DNA from: an uncultured Bacteroidota bacterium
GTDB lineage: Bacteria > Bacteroidota > Bacteroidia > Chitinophagales > Chitinophagaceae
Direction: 5' to 3'
Length of the DNA: 64,000 nt
Assembly (NCBI GenBank): GCA_903837525.1
Contig: CAILUU010000026.1
Location: 1 to 64,000, forward strand
Shown: positions 9,526-19,905 of the stretch, one piece after another
Layout: the number at the start of each line of letters is the position of its first letter
How positions within the stretch are numbered: position 1 is the stretch's first letter
Translations under genes and position numbers: made by a program
The notes under the pieces: generated by a model
Database searches by the model: none
Seen by the model: the letters and a program-made list of their open reading frames with translations, nothing else
Told to the model about the DNA's origin: nothing

Positions 9526-11265
9526 TCAGTATCCCTCTGCAGCATCTTCCCCTCTTTTATCACCAACTGCAATTATTTTTTTATTCTTTATCATTATCAA
9601 TTCAGTTCTGCCAATATTTCCACGGTTTGTAATTTTATAGCCCATTTTTTCTAATTGTTTTTTTGTTGCTGCATCAAAATCTCGTTCTACAAAAACTTCA
9701 TCAGGTAACCATTGATGATGAAACTTTGGTTTGTTTACCGCATCATTTGCATTCATACCAAAATCAATAACATTAACAATAGTTTGAAAAACACTTGTAG
9801 GTATAGTAGTGCCACCAGGAGTACCAACAACTAAATAAGGTTTATTATTTTTTAAAACTATAGTTGGCGTCATACTACTTAGCATTCTTTTGCCTGGTGC
9901 AATAGCATTTTTTTCGTTACCAATTGCTCCATACATATTAGGCACACCGGGCTTTACACTAAAATCGTCCATTTCATTATTTAAGATAAAACCAGCACCA
10001 CTAACTACCGTTCTACTACCATAGCCACCATTTAGTGTAGTAGTAACCGACACTGCATTTCCATAAACATCTACAATACTTAAATGAGTAGTTTCTTCGC
10101 TTTCTTTTACTAGACCTGCTTTTGTAATGCTACTTTTTCCTGCAATGGAAGGGTCATAATCTTTCATTCTTTTGGTAAGATATTGATGGCTTACTAAGGT
10201 TTTTACAGGCACTTTTACAAAATCGGGGTCGCCTAAAAATTCACCTCTATCTGCAAAGGCTCTACGTTCAACTTCTATAATTAGCTGTACACTTTGTTGT
10301 GTTTGAAATTTTAATTTACTAATATTTCTTTGTTCAATCATTTTAAGCATTTGTTGCATAATAATGCCGCCACTACTTGGTAAAGGCATAGTTATAATAC
10401 GATATCCCTTGTACATAAAATTATCTACAGGCCTTTCCTTAGCTGTATATTTTTCTAAATCTTCAAAATTAATTAGGCCTCCATTTTTTTGCATTTCTTC
10501 TACAATAAAACGTGCTGTTTCGCCTGCATAAAACCCTTTTTGTCCGTTATCTCTTATGCGTTTTAAGGTGTTGGCTAACTCTTTTTGTATCAGGGTATCT
10601 CCAAGTTTCCAGGCAACATCTTTTACAAAGGCAACTGGGCTAGTGTTTAATTTTATAAATTCATTTTTATTATCATTTAAAGATGCCGCTTCTCTTTTTG
10701 TAAGGGCAAAACCATTTTCGGCTAAATCAATGGCTGGTTGTATTAATTTATCAAATGGTAGTTTGCCGTATTTATGCGATGCAAACAAGCCTGCAACGGT
10801 ACCTGGCACACCTGCAGCCAAATGCCCATCTTGCGATAAGTTCATTTGTGGGTTACCGTTAGCATCCAAATACATATCTCTTGTAGCTTTTTCTGGTGCT
10901 TTTTCTCGGTAATCTATCGCAATGTTTTTACCGTTAGTTAAATGTGCAACCATAAAACCACCACCACCAATATTACCTGCACCTGGGTATACAACTGCAA
11001 GTGCTAACTGGGTTGCAATAGCAGCATCTATTGCATTGCCCCCTTGTTGTAAAATAGATAAACCTACTTTGCTTGCCAATGGATGTGCCGATACAACTGC
11101 ACCGTTTTTACATTCGATTTGTTTGGTAGATGTGTATTGGAATGCATTTATTTTAGTTTGACTATATAGATTTGTAGAAACAAAAAGGAAGCAGAAATTC
11201 AATAAAAAGACTTGATAAAAAAATACTGAGCAGCTTGTTTCTTTAAAACGAAATCCTCTTTGCAT
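9526..11265 (-). CDS. ggt: gamma-glutamyltransferase
   Basis: 579 aa; GGNAIDAAIATQLALAVVYPGAGNIGGGGFMV, TTHLSIVDVYGNAVSVTTTLNGGYGSRTVVSGAGFILNNEMDDF, GTPGGTTIPTSVFQ. Confidence 0.95.
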   Translation of the reverse strand: MQRGFRFKETSCSVFFYQVFLLNFCFLFVSTNLYSQTKINAFQYTSTKQIECKNGAVVSAHPLASKVGLSILQQGGNAIDAAIATQLALAVVYPGAGNIGGGGFMVAHLTNGKNIAIDYREKAPEKATRDMYLDANGNPQMNLSQDGHLAAGVPGTVAGLFASHKYGKLPFDKLIQPAIDLAENGFALTKREAASLNDNKNEFIKLNTSPVAFVKDVAWKLGDTLIQKELANTLKRIRDNGQKGFYAGETARFIVEEMQKNGGLINFEDLEKYTAKERPVDNFMYKGYRIITMPLPSSGGIIMQQMLKMIEQRNISKLKFQTQQSVQLIIEVERRAFADRGEFLGDPDFVKVPVKTLVSHQYLTKRMKDYDPSIAGKSSITKAGLVKESEETTHLSIVDVYGNAVSVTTTLNGGYGSRTVVSGAGFILNNEMDDFSVKPGVPNMYGAIGNEKNAIAPGKRMLSSMTPTIVLKNNKPYLVVGTPGGTTIPTSVFQTIVNVIDFGMNANDAVNKPKFHHQWLPDEVFVERDFDAATKKQLEKMGYKITNRGNIGRTELIMIKNKKIIAVGDKRGEDAAEGY

Positions 11266-11378
11266 AATAAGTGTTATTAGGGAATCATAAAATAATTATC
11301 AAATATAACGATAAAACACTTTTGTTTAACGTAGCCTTTGCCCTTTTTTAGTTATTTTCGTTTGATATATTTAAACAA

Positions 11379-13877
11379 ATGAAAAAACTATTTTTAACTG
11401 CTTTTTTACAAACTTGTATTATACTATGTTTTGCCCAATTAAAAAGCCCAGACGAATTTTTAGGCTACCAATTAGGAATAAAATGGACTCCCCATTTTAA
11501 AATTGTTAATTACTTTAATTATACCGCTAGTAATTCGCCTTTTAATATGAGGTTAGAAAAATATGGTGAAACAAACGAGGGTAAAGATTTATTGTTAGCC
11601 ATCATCTCATCGCCACAAAATATGAGTAGGATTGAGGAGATAAGAAAAAATAATTTACGCTTAGCAGGTATTGAAAAAGGAAATGTATTTACCACAAATG
11701 CACCAACAATTGTTTGGTTAAGTTATAATGTACATGGCAACGAAACAAGCAGCAGCGAGGTGGCCATGAAGGTTTTATATGAATTAACAAATACAAAAAA
11801 TTTGGCTACTCAAAAATGGTTAGAGAATATAATAGTAATTATTGATCCTTGCCTTAATCCGGATGGTAGAGATAGATATGTTAACTGGTATAATAGCCAA
11901 GTTGGTAAAACACCTAATGCCAACGTTGATAGTAGAGAGCATAGTGAGCCTTGGCCTGGAGGGAGAACTAATCATTACAATTTTGATTTAAATAGAGATT
12001 GGGCTTGGCAAACACAAGTTGAAACGCAACAGCGATTAAAAAAATATAACGAATGGATGCCACAAATTCATTGCGATTTTCATGAACAAGGTATTAATAA
12101 TACCTATTATTTTGCTCCAGCGGCAGAGCCTTTTCATGAAGTGATTACACCATGGCAAAGAGATTTTCAAACAACGATTGGTAAAAATCATGCAAAGTAC
12201 TTTGATGCTAATGGTTGGTTTTATTTTACCAAAGAAATTTTTGATTTATTTTACCCATCATACGGTGATACCTATCCAATGTACAATGGAGCAATTGGTA
12301 TGACGTACGAACAAGCTGGGCATAGCAGCGGCGGATTAACAGTTATAAATAATGATGGAGATACCCTTACGTTAAAAGATAGAATTGCTCATCATTTTAC
12401 TACAAGTATGAGTACTATTGAAATGGCAAGTGTCTATCAAACTAAATTAATAAGTGAGTTTCAAAATTATTTTACTATAGCAAAAAATGTTGGGTACAGT
12501 AGTTATAAAAGTTTTGTTATAAAAGGGGATGATACGGTACGAAGAAATGCTTTTTTAAATACCCTAGAAAAAAATGGAATTGTATATACAAGTGTGGGCG
12601 CAGATAGAAATGTGTCTGCCAATGGATTTGAATACAATACAGGTAAAGAAAATGCTTTTAATATAACTAAAGGCGATATAATTATCCAAAGTAAACAGTC
12701 ACATTCTTCAATGGTAAAGGTTTTGCTAGAGCCGCAAACTAAATTGCCAGATAGTGCTACGTACGATATTACGGCTTGGAGTTTACCTTATGTATATGGG
12801 TTAAATGCGTTTGCTTGTAAAAACGAAATACCAAATGGGGAAGAAATTACAATTACAAAAATTAGTAATAGGCCAACAAGCTATGGCTATGCTTTTAAAT
12901 GGAGTGGTGTAAATGCAGCAAGTTTTTTGGGTAAACTTTTACAAAAAAACTGTGTGCTAAAATTTGCCGAGCAACCTTTTTTAATGGGGAATGAAAATTT
13001 TGAAAGAGGCACTATATTGGTATTGCCATCTACTAAAAATAATATGAATGACATTATGCAACTAGCTAGTGCAAACAGTATTCAATTGTATGATTTAAAT
13101 GGCGGCATGGTAAATAAGGGGTTTGATTTTGGGTCAGAAAAAAACCATTTACTTAAAAAGAAAAACGTGGTATTACTTACTGGTAAAGGGGTTGATGCTA
13201 ATGCTGCAGGCGAGGTGTGGCACTTTTTTGAGCAACAATTAAATTATCCTATTACGTTAATTAATGCTGATGAAATAAGTGATGTTAGTTTAAAAAATAT
13301 TGATGTGCTTATTTTACCTAATGGTAGGTATAAATTTTTAAGTGATAAAGATGTAAGTGCCGATTTAAAAACTTGGGTAAGGCAAGGTGGTAAAATAGTT
13401 GCTATTGATAATGCTGTTGCACAAATGGCAAATGGCGATTGGGGAATTAAAATAAAAAAGACTGAAGAAGAAAAGAAAGAGGATAAAAACATTTATGCCG
13501 ATGTAAAAAAATATGAAAACAGAAAAAGAGATGGTGTTGCTGGAACTATCCCTGGAGCTATTTATAAAGTAGAAATGGATGATACACACCCTCTTGCATT
13601 TGGGTACAACAAAAATTATTTTACATTGAAGCAAAACGATAATGTGTACGAGTTTATGAAAGATGGTTGGAATGTAGGTATAGTAAAAAAGGAAAACCAA
13701 GTTGCAGGTTTTGTGGGGAGTAAATTAAAAAATAAAATAAAAGATGGAACAGTATTAGCTGTTCAGCCAATGGGTAATGGCTCAATTATTTATTTTGCAG
13801 ATGACCCGATTTTTAGAAGCTTTTGGGAAAATGGTAAACTACTTTTTAGTAATGCAGTTTTTTTAGTTGGACAGTAA
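11379..13877 (+). CDS. M14 family zinc carboxypeptidase with C-terminal GATase1-like domain
   Basis: 832 aa; VWLSYNVHGNETSSSEVAM (HxxE), CLNPDGRDRYVNWYN, QIHCDFHEQGINNTYYFAP; C-terminal Rossmann/GATase-like region. Confidence 0.88.
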   Translation: MKKLFLTAFLQTCIILCFAQLKSPDEFLGYQLGIKWTPHFKIVNYFNYTASNSPFNMRLEKYGETNEGKDLLLAIISSPQNMSRIEEIRKNNLRLAGIEKGNVFTTNAPTIVWLSYNVHGNETSSSEVAMKVLYELTNTKNLATQKWLENIIVIIDPCLNPDGRDRYVNWYNSQVGKTPNANVDSREHSEPWPGGRTNHYNFDLNRDWAWQTQVETQQRLKKYNEWMPQIHCDFHEQGINNTYYFAPAAEPFHEVITPWQRDFQTTIGKNHAKYFDANGWFYFTKEIFDLFYPSYGDTYPMYNGAIGMTYEQAGHSSGGLTVINNDGDTLTLKDRIAHHFTTSMSTIEMASVYQTKLISEFQNYFTIAKNVGYSSYKSFVIKGDDTVRRNAFLNTLEKNGIVYTSVGADRNVSANGFEYNTGKENAFNITKGDIIIQSKQSHSSMVKVLLEPQTKLPDSATYDITAWSLPYVYGLNAFACKNEIPNGEEITITKISNRPTSYGYAFKWSGVNAASFLGKLLQKNCVLKFAEQPFLMGNENFERGTILVLPSTKNNMNDIMQLASANSIQLYDLNGGMVNKGFDFGSEKNHLLKKKNVVLLTGKGVDANAAGEVWHFFEQQLNYPITLINADEISDVSLKNIDVLILPNGRYKFLSDKDVSADLKTWVRQGGKIVAIDNAVAQMANGDWGIKIKKTEEEKKEDKNIYADVKKYENRKRDGVAGTIPGAIYKVEMDDTHPLAFGYNKNYFTLKQNDNVYEFMKDGWNVGIVKKENQVAGFVGSKLKNKIKDGTVLAVQPMGNGSIIYFADDPIFRSFWENGKLLFSNAVFLVGQ

Positions 13878-13908
13878 AGAATTATGAATTTAAAATTTAG
13901 AATTTAGA

Positions 13909-16497
13909 ATGAAAATAATAATAGTAGGTGTAATCGTATCTTTTTGTTTTATTTCTTTAGGGTTTTCACAAACACCCAAATACTACACATCATCAGAAAT
14001 TTTACAAAACATAAAAAAGCTAAATGTACTAGGCTCTGTTTTATATATTGCTGCACATCCTGATGATGAAAATACAAGGCTGTTAGGGTATTTAGCTAAT
14101 GAAAAATTATACCGTACAGGTTATTTAAGTTTAACAAGAGGTGATGGTGGTCAAAATTTAATTGGCGATGAGCAAGGAATTGATTTAGGCTTAATTCGTA
14201 CACAAGAATTATTAGCTGCAAGAAGAGTTGATGGTGCAGAGCAATTTTTTACTAGGGCATATGATTTTGGATATAGCAAAAGCCCAGAAGAAACCTTTAA
14301 AACCTGGGGGCAGAATAAAATTTTAAGCGATGTGGTTTGGGTTATACGATCGTTTAAACCAGACGTTATTATAACTCGTTTTCCCACAACTGGGGAGGGT
14401 GGACATGGACACCATACTGCTAGCGGTATTTTAGCAGAACAAGCCTTTGACGCAGCTGCCGATCCAACCAAATTTCCTGAGCAATTAAAATATGTAACCA
14501 CATGGCAAGCTAAAAGATTGCTTTGGAATACCTTTAATTTTGGAAGCATAAATACACAACGAGATGATCAGTTTAAAATAGATGTTGGGGTTTATAATCC
14601 TTTGCTTGGGAAAAGTTATGGCGAAATGGCTGCACAAAGCAGAAGCCAACATAAAAGCCAAGGATTTGGCGTGCCAAGCCAAAGAGGAACAAGTATTGAG
14701 TATTTTAAAACAATTAAAGGAATAGCTACTGTAAATGATTTATTTGATGGAATAGAAACGGATTGGGTAAAGACGTTTGGAATACAAATGCCCACTGCAA
14801 TGCCTCAAAATATAAAAGACCAAATTGACCAAATAGCTCAGACTTATTCAACAGCAAATCCAGAAAAGTCAATTAAAAATTTAGTGAATTTATATTTTTT
14901 TATAGAAAAAGAAGTAAAATTAGATCATTGGAAAAAAATAAAACTTTCTGAACTAAAAAATTGTATAGAACAATGTGCAGGGTTGTTTATGGAAGCTACA
15001 ACCAATACACCTTATGCAGTACAAGGCGATAGTTTAAAGTTAAATTTTGTAGTAAATAACAGAAGAGGAGATAGTATACAAAGTGCAGATGTTAAAATTG
15101 ATGAAGAGTTTTTAATTTTTGACCAGTTAAAGAAAAACGAAAATAGAGTAAAAACTTACAGCCATTATATACAACCTACTACAAAACTTACGCAGCCTTA
15201 TTGGTTGGTAGATGCTATGGATAAGGGTAGTTTTAACATTGCCGATCAAACACTTATTGGTAAAGCCGAAAACGAACCCATGAGTGTAGATTTTAGTATG
15301 ATGATAGAAGGAAAAGAATTTACGTTTACAAAACCTGTTCGGTATAAATATACAGATCCAGTTAAGGGAGAAATTTTTCAACCGGTGAATGTGGTGCCTT
15401 CTTTTTCTGTAAAATCAATTCCTGAAATTTCTTTTAATAAAACCTCAACCATCTGGGAAGTAAAATCATTTAAAGACAAAAATAATTTTGCAAAATACAT
15501 TTATACAAGTGATAAAAAATATTTGTGCAAACTAACTACAACTGATACTTTGCTTTCAAAAAATCAAATGATAAAATTGAGTACTGAATTTAGTTGGCTT
15601 CCGGTTCCTATGTTTGATAGTTTAGGAAATCTTAGTAATAAAGTTCAAAGTTATACTGACATTGCATATGATAAAGATGGTGAATCATATCAAAATCTTC
15701 GTGAAATAAATTATGATCATATCCCCTCAATTTTTTATGTAAAAAATGCAACTTTTACATTTATAGATTTAAGCTATAATAAAATCGGCTCTCACATAGG
15801 CTACATCGTTGGTGCAGGCGATAAAGTACCACAAGCTTTAGAGCAAATGGGATATAAAGTAACCTTATTAAAAGAAAGTGATATTACAGCCAACAACCTA
15901 AAACAGTTTGATGCCATTGTTACTGGTGTAAGAACATACAATACTAACGAGTGGATGAATAATGTATATGATGTATTGATGCAATATGTAAAAGATGGTG
16001 GCGTAATGCTTACTCAATATAATACTAGTAATCAAATTGGACCAGTAAAAGCAAAAATTTCGCCCTATCCATTTACCATAAGTAGAAATAGAGTTACAGA
16101 CGAAGAAGCTAAAGTAAATTTTTTACATCCCAATCATCCTGCATTAAATTATCCAAATAAAATAACTGAAAATGATTTTGAAGAGTGGATACAAGAACGA
16201 AGTATTTATAATGCCGAAAAAATTGATAGTAATTATAAACGTATTTTAGGCTTTAATGATTTTGGCGAAACACAAGAGCAAGATGGTAGCTTGATTATAG
16301 CCGATTATGGTAAAGGAAAATTTGTATACACTGGCCTAGCTTTATTTAGGCAATTGCCTGCCGGTGTGCCAGGTGCGTATAGATTGCTAGCTAATTTACT
16401 AGCCACAAAACAAACACCCGAAATTGAAAAACCTAAAACAAAAAAGCCAAATGTACCATTAACTAAAAGCAAAGTGGTTTTTAAAAATAAAAATTAA
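13909..16497 (+). CDS. PIG-L family deacetylase with C-terminal GATase1-like domain
   Basis: 862 aa; AAHPDDENTRLLGYLANE (HPDDE) and GHGHHTASG motifs. Confidence 0.9.
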   Translation: MKIIIVGVIVSFCFISLGFSQTPKYYTSSEILQNIKKLNVLGSVLYIAAHPDDENTRLLGYLANEKLYRTGYLSLTRGDGGQNLIGDEQGIDLGLIRTQELLAARRVDGAEQFFTRAYDFGYSKSPEETFKTWGQNKILSDVVWVIRSFKPDVIITRFPTTGEGGHGHHTASGILAEQAFDAAADPTKFPEQLKYVTTWQAKRLLWNTFNFGSINTQRDDQFKIDVGVYNPLLGKSYGEMAAQSRSQHKSQGFGVPSQRGTSIEYFKTIKGIATVNDLFDGIETDWVKTFGIQMPTAMPQNIKDQIDQIAQTYSTANPEKSIKNLVNLYFFIEKEVKLDHWKKIKLSELKNCIEQCAGLFMEATTNTPYAVQGDSLKLNFVVNNRRGDSIQSADVKIDEEFLIFDQLKKNENRVKTYSHYIQPTTKLTQPYWLVDAMDKGSFNIADQTLIGKAENEPMSVDFSMMIEGKEFTFTKPVRYKYTDPVKGEIFQPVNVVPSFSVKSIPEISFNKTSTIWEVKSFKDKNNFAKYIYTSDKKYLCKLTTTDTLLSKNQMIKLSTEFSWLPVPMFDSLGNLSNKVQSYTDIAYDKDGESYQNLREINYDHIPSIFYVKNATFTFIDLSYNKIGSHIGYIVGAGDKVPQALEQMGYKVTLLKESDITANNLKQFDAIVTGVRTYNTNEWMNNVYDVLMQYVKDGGVMLTQYNTSNQIGPVKAKISPYPFTISRNRVTDEEAKVNFLHPNHPALNYPNKITENDFEEWIQERSIYNAEKIDSNYKRILGFNDFGETQEQDGSLIIADYGKGKFVYTGLALFRQLPAGVPGAYRLLANLLATKQTPEIEKPKTKKPNVPLTKSKVVFKNKN

Positions 16498-16540
16498 TAG
16501 CAGTATAATTTATAACTTATAATTCATAACTCACAACTAA

Positions 16541-18169
16541 TTGAGCTCACTCGACTGGTTTATATTAATCACAATCCTAACTGGCATCATAGCGTATGGT
16601 GTTTACAAAAGCCGTACAACAAAAAATTTAGATGGTTATTTTTTAGGCAATAGGCAAATGCCCTGGTACATCATTTTGCTAGGTATAATGGGTACACAAG
16701 CAAGTGCAATTACTTTTTTAACTGGGCCAGGCCAAGCCTATAGCGATGGGATGCGTTTTGTACAATATTATTTTGGTTTGCCTTTAGCCATGCTAGTTAT
16801 AGCTTTTGTATTTGTACCAGCTTTCAACAAATTAAAAATTACAACAGCCTACGAATTTTTACAAAATAGATTTGATGTAAAAACAAGAACACTTACCTCC
16901 TTCTTATTTTTAGTAAGTAGAGGCTTAAGTACGGGTATAAGTGTGTATGCACCCGCTATTGTGTTAAGTACATTATTTGGTTGGAATATTTACATCACCA
17001 ATATATTAATGGGAGGGTTTTTAATTATTTACACCGTAACTGGTGGGGCAAAAGCAGTAGCACATACCCAAAAAATTCAAATGTTATTAGTGTTTACAAC
17101 GCTAGGACTAATTATATATTCGGTAATAAAATTATTACCAGATGGGCAAACCATAGCCCAAGCCCTAAAACAAGCAGCTACGTATGGAAAAATGAATACC
17201 ATAACTACAGGTTTTACCGATAAAGGCTTTAATTGGAACGATAAGTATAATATTTTTAGTGGAATTATAGGAGGCTTTTTTTTAGCACTCAGTTATTTTG
17301 GAACAGATCATAGTCAAGTAGGTAGATATATTACAGCCAAAAGTACAAAAGAAAGTAAAAGGGGTTTACTCTTAAATGGCTTAGTAAAAATTCCAATGCA
17401 GTATATTATTTTAATGTTGGGGGTTTTTACATTTTTATTTTACATAAATAACAAAGCACCTATTTATTTTGATAATGTAAAGCAAGAAAAAGCGTTTGCC
17501 ACTAGTTATAAAGATGAACTAATAGCAAAAGAAAAAAAGTATACCATTTATTTACACGAAAATAATATTGAGGCTGCAAATAAAAGCAGAGAGGAGTATA
17601 AAGCCATATTAAAAAAAGCGTTGCCTAACGAAGATGTTAGTGATACTAATTTTGTTTTTTTACGCTTTGCCATGGACTATTTTCCAAAGGGCCTAATTGG
17701 GTTATTTATTGCAATTTTATTTTTATCGGCTTGGGGAAGCATAGCAGCAGCCTTAAACTCTTTAGCGGCTTGTACCGTTGTTGATTTTCATCAACAATTC
17801 TTTAATAAAAACTTATCTGAGGAGCAAAGTTATAAAACAGCAAAATGGTACACATTAGGCTGGGGCTTATTTTGCATAGTTGTTGCTATGTTTGCCACCA
17901 ATATTGGTACTAGCTTAATTGAAACGGTAAATATTTTAGGATCCTTATTTTATGGTGTTATTTTAGGTATTTTTTTAATTGCTTTTTTTGCTAAAAAAGT
18001 AAAGGCTAATGCAACTTTTATTGCTGCTATTCTTTCCGAAATTTTAGTAATTTCCATCTATAATTTAGAAGTTGTTTCTTTCCTATGGTTAAATGTAATA
18101 GGAGCGTTGTTGGTTATTTTTATTGGAGTTATACTGCAGTTGTTTAGTAAGAAAAGCATAAAAATATAG
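16541..18169 (+). CDS. sodium:solute symporter (SSS family)
   Basis: 542 aa multi-TM; MPWYIILLGIMGTQASAITFLTGPGQAYSDGMRFVQYYFGLPLAM; TTG start. Confidence 0.9.
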   Translation: MSSLDWFILITILTGIIAYGVYKSRTTKNLDGYFLGNRQMPWYIILLGIMGTQASAITFLTGPGQAYSDGMRFVQYYFGLPLAMLVIAFVFVPAFNKLKITTAYEFLQNRFDVKTRTLTSFLFLVSRGLSTGISVYAPAIVLSTLFGWNIYITNILMGGFLIIYTVTGGAKAVAHTQKIQMLLVFTTLGLIIYSVIKLLPDGQTIAQALKQAATYGKMNTITTGFTDKGFNWNDKYNIFSGIIGGFFLALSYFGTDHSQVGRYITAKSTKESKRGLLLNGLVKIPMQYIILMLGVFTFLFYINNKAPIYFDNVKQEKAFATSYKDELIAKEKKYTIYLHENNIEAANKSREEYKAILKKALPNEDVSDTNFVFLRFAMDYFPKGLIGLFIAILFLSAWGSIAAALNSLAACTVVDFHQQFFNKNLSEEQSYKTAKWYTLGWGLFCIVVAMFATNIGTSLIETVNILGSLFYGVILGIFLIAFFAKKVKANATFIAAILSEILVISIYNLEVVSFLWLNVIGALLVIFIGVILQLFSKKSIKI

Positions 18170-18220
18170 TTGCTTTATGTCTATTTTTAATAAGTTCTTC
18201 AAATTATAATACACCTTGTT

Positions 18221-18262
18221 CTAGTTCCCTCTCCTTTGGAGAGGAGTAGGGTGTGAAGTAGT
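18221..18262. repeat. small CT/AG-rich palindromic intergenic repeat
   Basis: ctagttCCCTCTCCtttGGAGAGGagtagggtgtgaag; related-looking elements at 41257 and 50014. Confidence 0.5.
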
Positions 18263-18299
18263 GAGTATTAAAAATTAAAACAAAATAACTCTTTACGTC

Positions 18300-18329
18300 T
18301 TTGCGACTCTTCGGTAAACATTACCTTTG
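18300..18329 (+). promoter_or_regulatory. mnmE promoter: TTTG - 18 nt - TACCTTTG
   Basis: TTTG at 18300-18303 and TACCTTTG at 18322-18329; ATG begins at 18334. Confidence 0.65.
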
Positions 18330-18333
18330 TGCC

Positions 18334-19734
18334 ATGCAAAATCATTTATTAGGATGGGATGATACCATTGTAGCGTTAGCAACAGCACAAGGCGTTGGCG
18401 CTATAGGCGTTATACGTTTAAGTGGTGCAGAGGCCATAACAATTACCAATAAATTATTTCCTAGTAAAGATTTAACGACACAACCAACACACACCTTACA
18501 TGTAGGTATGTTAAAAGATAACAATGTCGTTTTAGATGAGGTGTTAATTTCATTATTTAAAAACCCTAAAAGTTATACAGGAGAAGATGTAGTGGAAATT
18601 AGCTGCCATGGTAGCCCATTTGTACAACAGCAAATTATTAATGCTTGTGTAGAAAACGGTGCAAGAATTGCAAAAGCAGGTGAGTTTACACAACGGGCTT
18701 TTTTAAATGGGAAATTAGATTTAACACAAGCAGAAGCGGTTGCAGACATAATAGCATCAAACTCTCAAAAAGCAAAACAAATTGCATTAAGTCAGTTACG
18801 TGGTGGCTTTGCTAATCAGTTGCAATATTTAAGAGAAGAATTAATAAATTTTGCAGCTTTAATAGAATTAGAATTAGATTTTTCGGAAGAAGATGTTGAA
18901 TTTGTAGATAGGAAAATTTTGCAACAAAATATTTTAAGCATACAAAAAGAAGTTGAACCGCTTTTGCATTCTTTTAAAATTGGCAATGCCATAAAAAATG
19001 GAATACCCGTTGCTATTGTAGGTAAACCAAACTCAGGAAAATCTACTTTATTAAACGCCTTGCTAAATGAAGATAGAGCTATAGTAAGCGCTATTGCAGG
19101 TACTACCAGAGATACCATTGAAGACACCATACAATTAGATGGAGTAAATTTTAGATTTATTGATACTGCAGGTTTACGCCACACCAACGATGAAATTGAA
19201 AAAATTGGGGTAGAAAAAGCAAAACAAAAAATTAGTGAAGCTCAAATAGTTTTATTAGTAGTTGATATTTCCGAAAAAGTAGAAAATATAATACTACAAT
19301 ATAAATCGTTAGAGTTAAGAGCCGATCAAAATTGCATTATTGTATTAAATAAAATTGATGCAATAAGTAGTTGCAATGGCTACGATATTGAAGAAGCTGT
19401 TGCAACACTTACCAAGGTAAATACGCTAGCTATTTCTGCAAAAAATAAGTTGCATGTAAATAAATTGCTAAAGCAAATTATTACTACCTCAAGCATTGAT
19501 AAAATTACAAATGAAGGCACCATAATTACTAATGCAAGGCATTACAACGAATTAAATAATGCCTTACAATCCTTACAAGAAATAAGTAACGGTTTAGCCA
19601 ATAATTTAAGTGGCGATTTAATTAGTGTTGATATTAAAAAAGCATTAAGCCATATAGCTTCGCTTACGGGTAATGTTGAGCATGATAAAGATATATTAGG
19701 AACCATCTTTGGAAAATTTTGTATCGGTAAATAA
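18334..19734 (+). CDS. mnmE: tRNA modification GTPase MnmE
   Basis: DTIVALATAQGVGAIGVIRLSG, G1 GKPNSGKST, DTAGLR, C-terminal CIGK; ATG at 18334 preferred over the TTG used in the ORF track. Confidence 0.95.
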   Translation: MQNHLLGWDDTIVALATAQGVGAIGVIRLSGAEAITITNKLFPSKDLTTQPTHTLHVGMLKDNNVVLDEVLISLFKNPKSYTGEDVVEISCHGSPFVQQQIINACVENGARIAKAGEFTQRAFLNGKLDLTQAEAVADIIASNSQKAKQIALSQLRGGFANQLQYLREELINFAALIELELDFSEEDVEFVDRKILQQNILSIQKEVEPLLHSFKIGNAIKNGIPVAIVGKPNSGKSTLLNALLNEDRAIVSAIAGTTRDTIEDTIQLDGVNFRFIDTAGLRHTNDEIEKIGVEKAKQKISEAQIVLLVVDISEKVENIILQYKSLELRADQNCIIVLNKIDAISSCNGYDIEEAVATLTKVNTLAISAKNKLHVNKLLKQIITTSSIDKITNEGTIITNARHYNELNNALQSLQEISNGLANNLSGDLISVDIKKALSHIASLTGNVEHDKDILGTIFGKFCIGK

Positions 19735-19905
19735 ATAATTTTAAAGATAGATTTTAAAACATTATTTCCACTTTTTACTAACGTTAGACAAATGCACAAT
19801 TACTTTTTACATCAATTTGTTATCACTGGCAAGTTATAGATAATAAGTACCTGCCGTTAATCCGCTTACATGTTATTGTGTTAGGGTTTGTATAGTTAAG
19901 TAATT

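Noticed and set aside
13877-13910. AATTTAGAATTTAGAAT and similar A/T repeats before several starts (also 16501-16540, 32345-32375)
   Set aside because: Simple AT-rich repeats common in such genomes; could be slippage-prone but there is no specific evidence of function.
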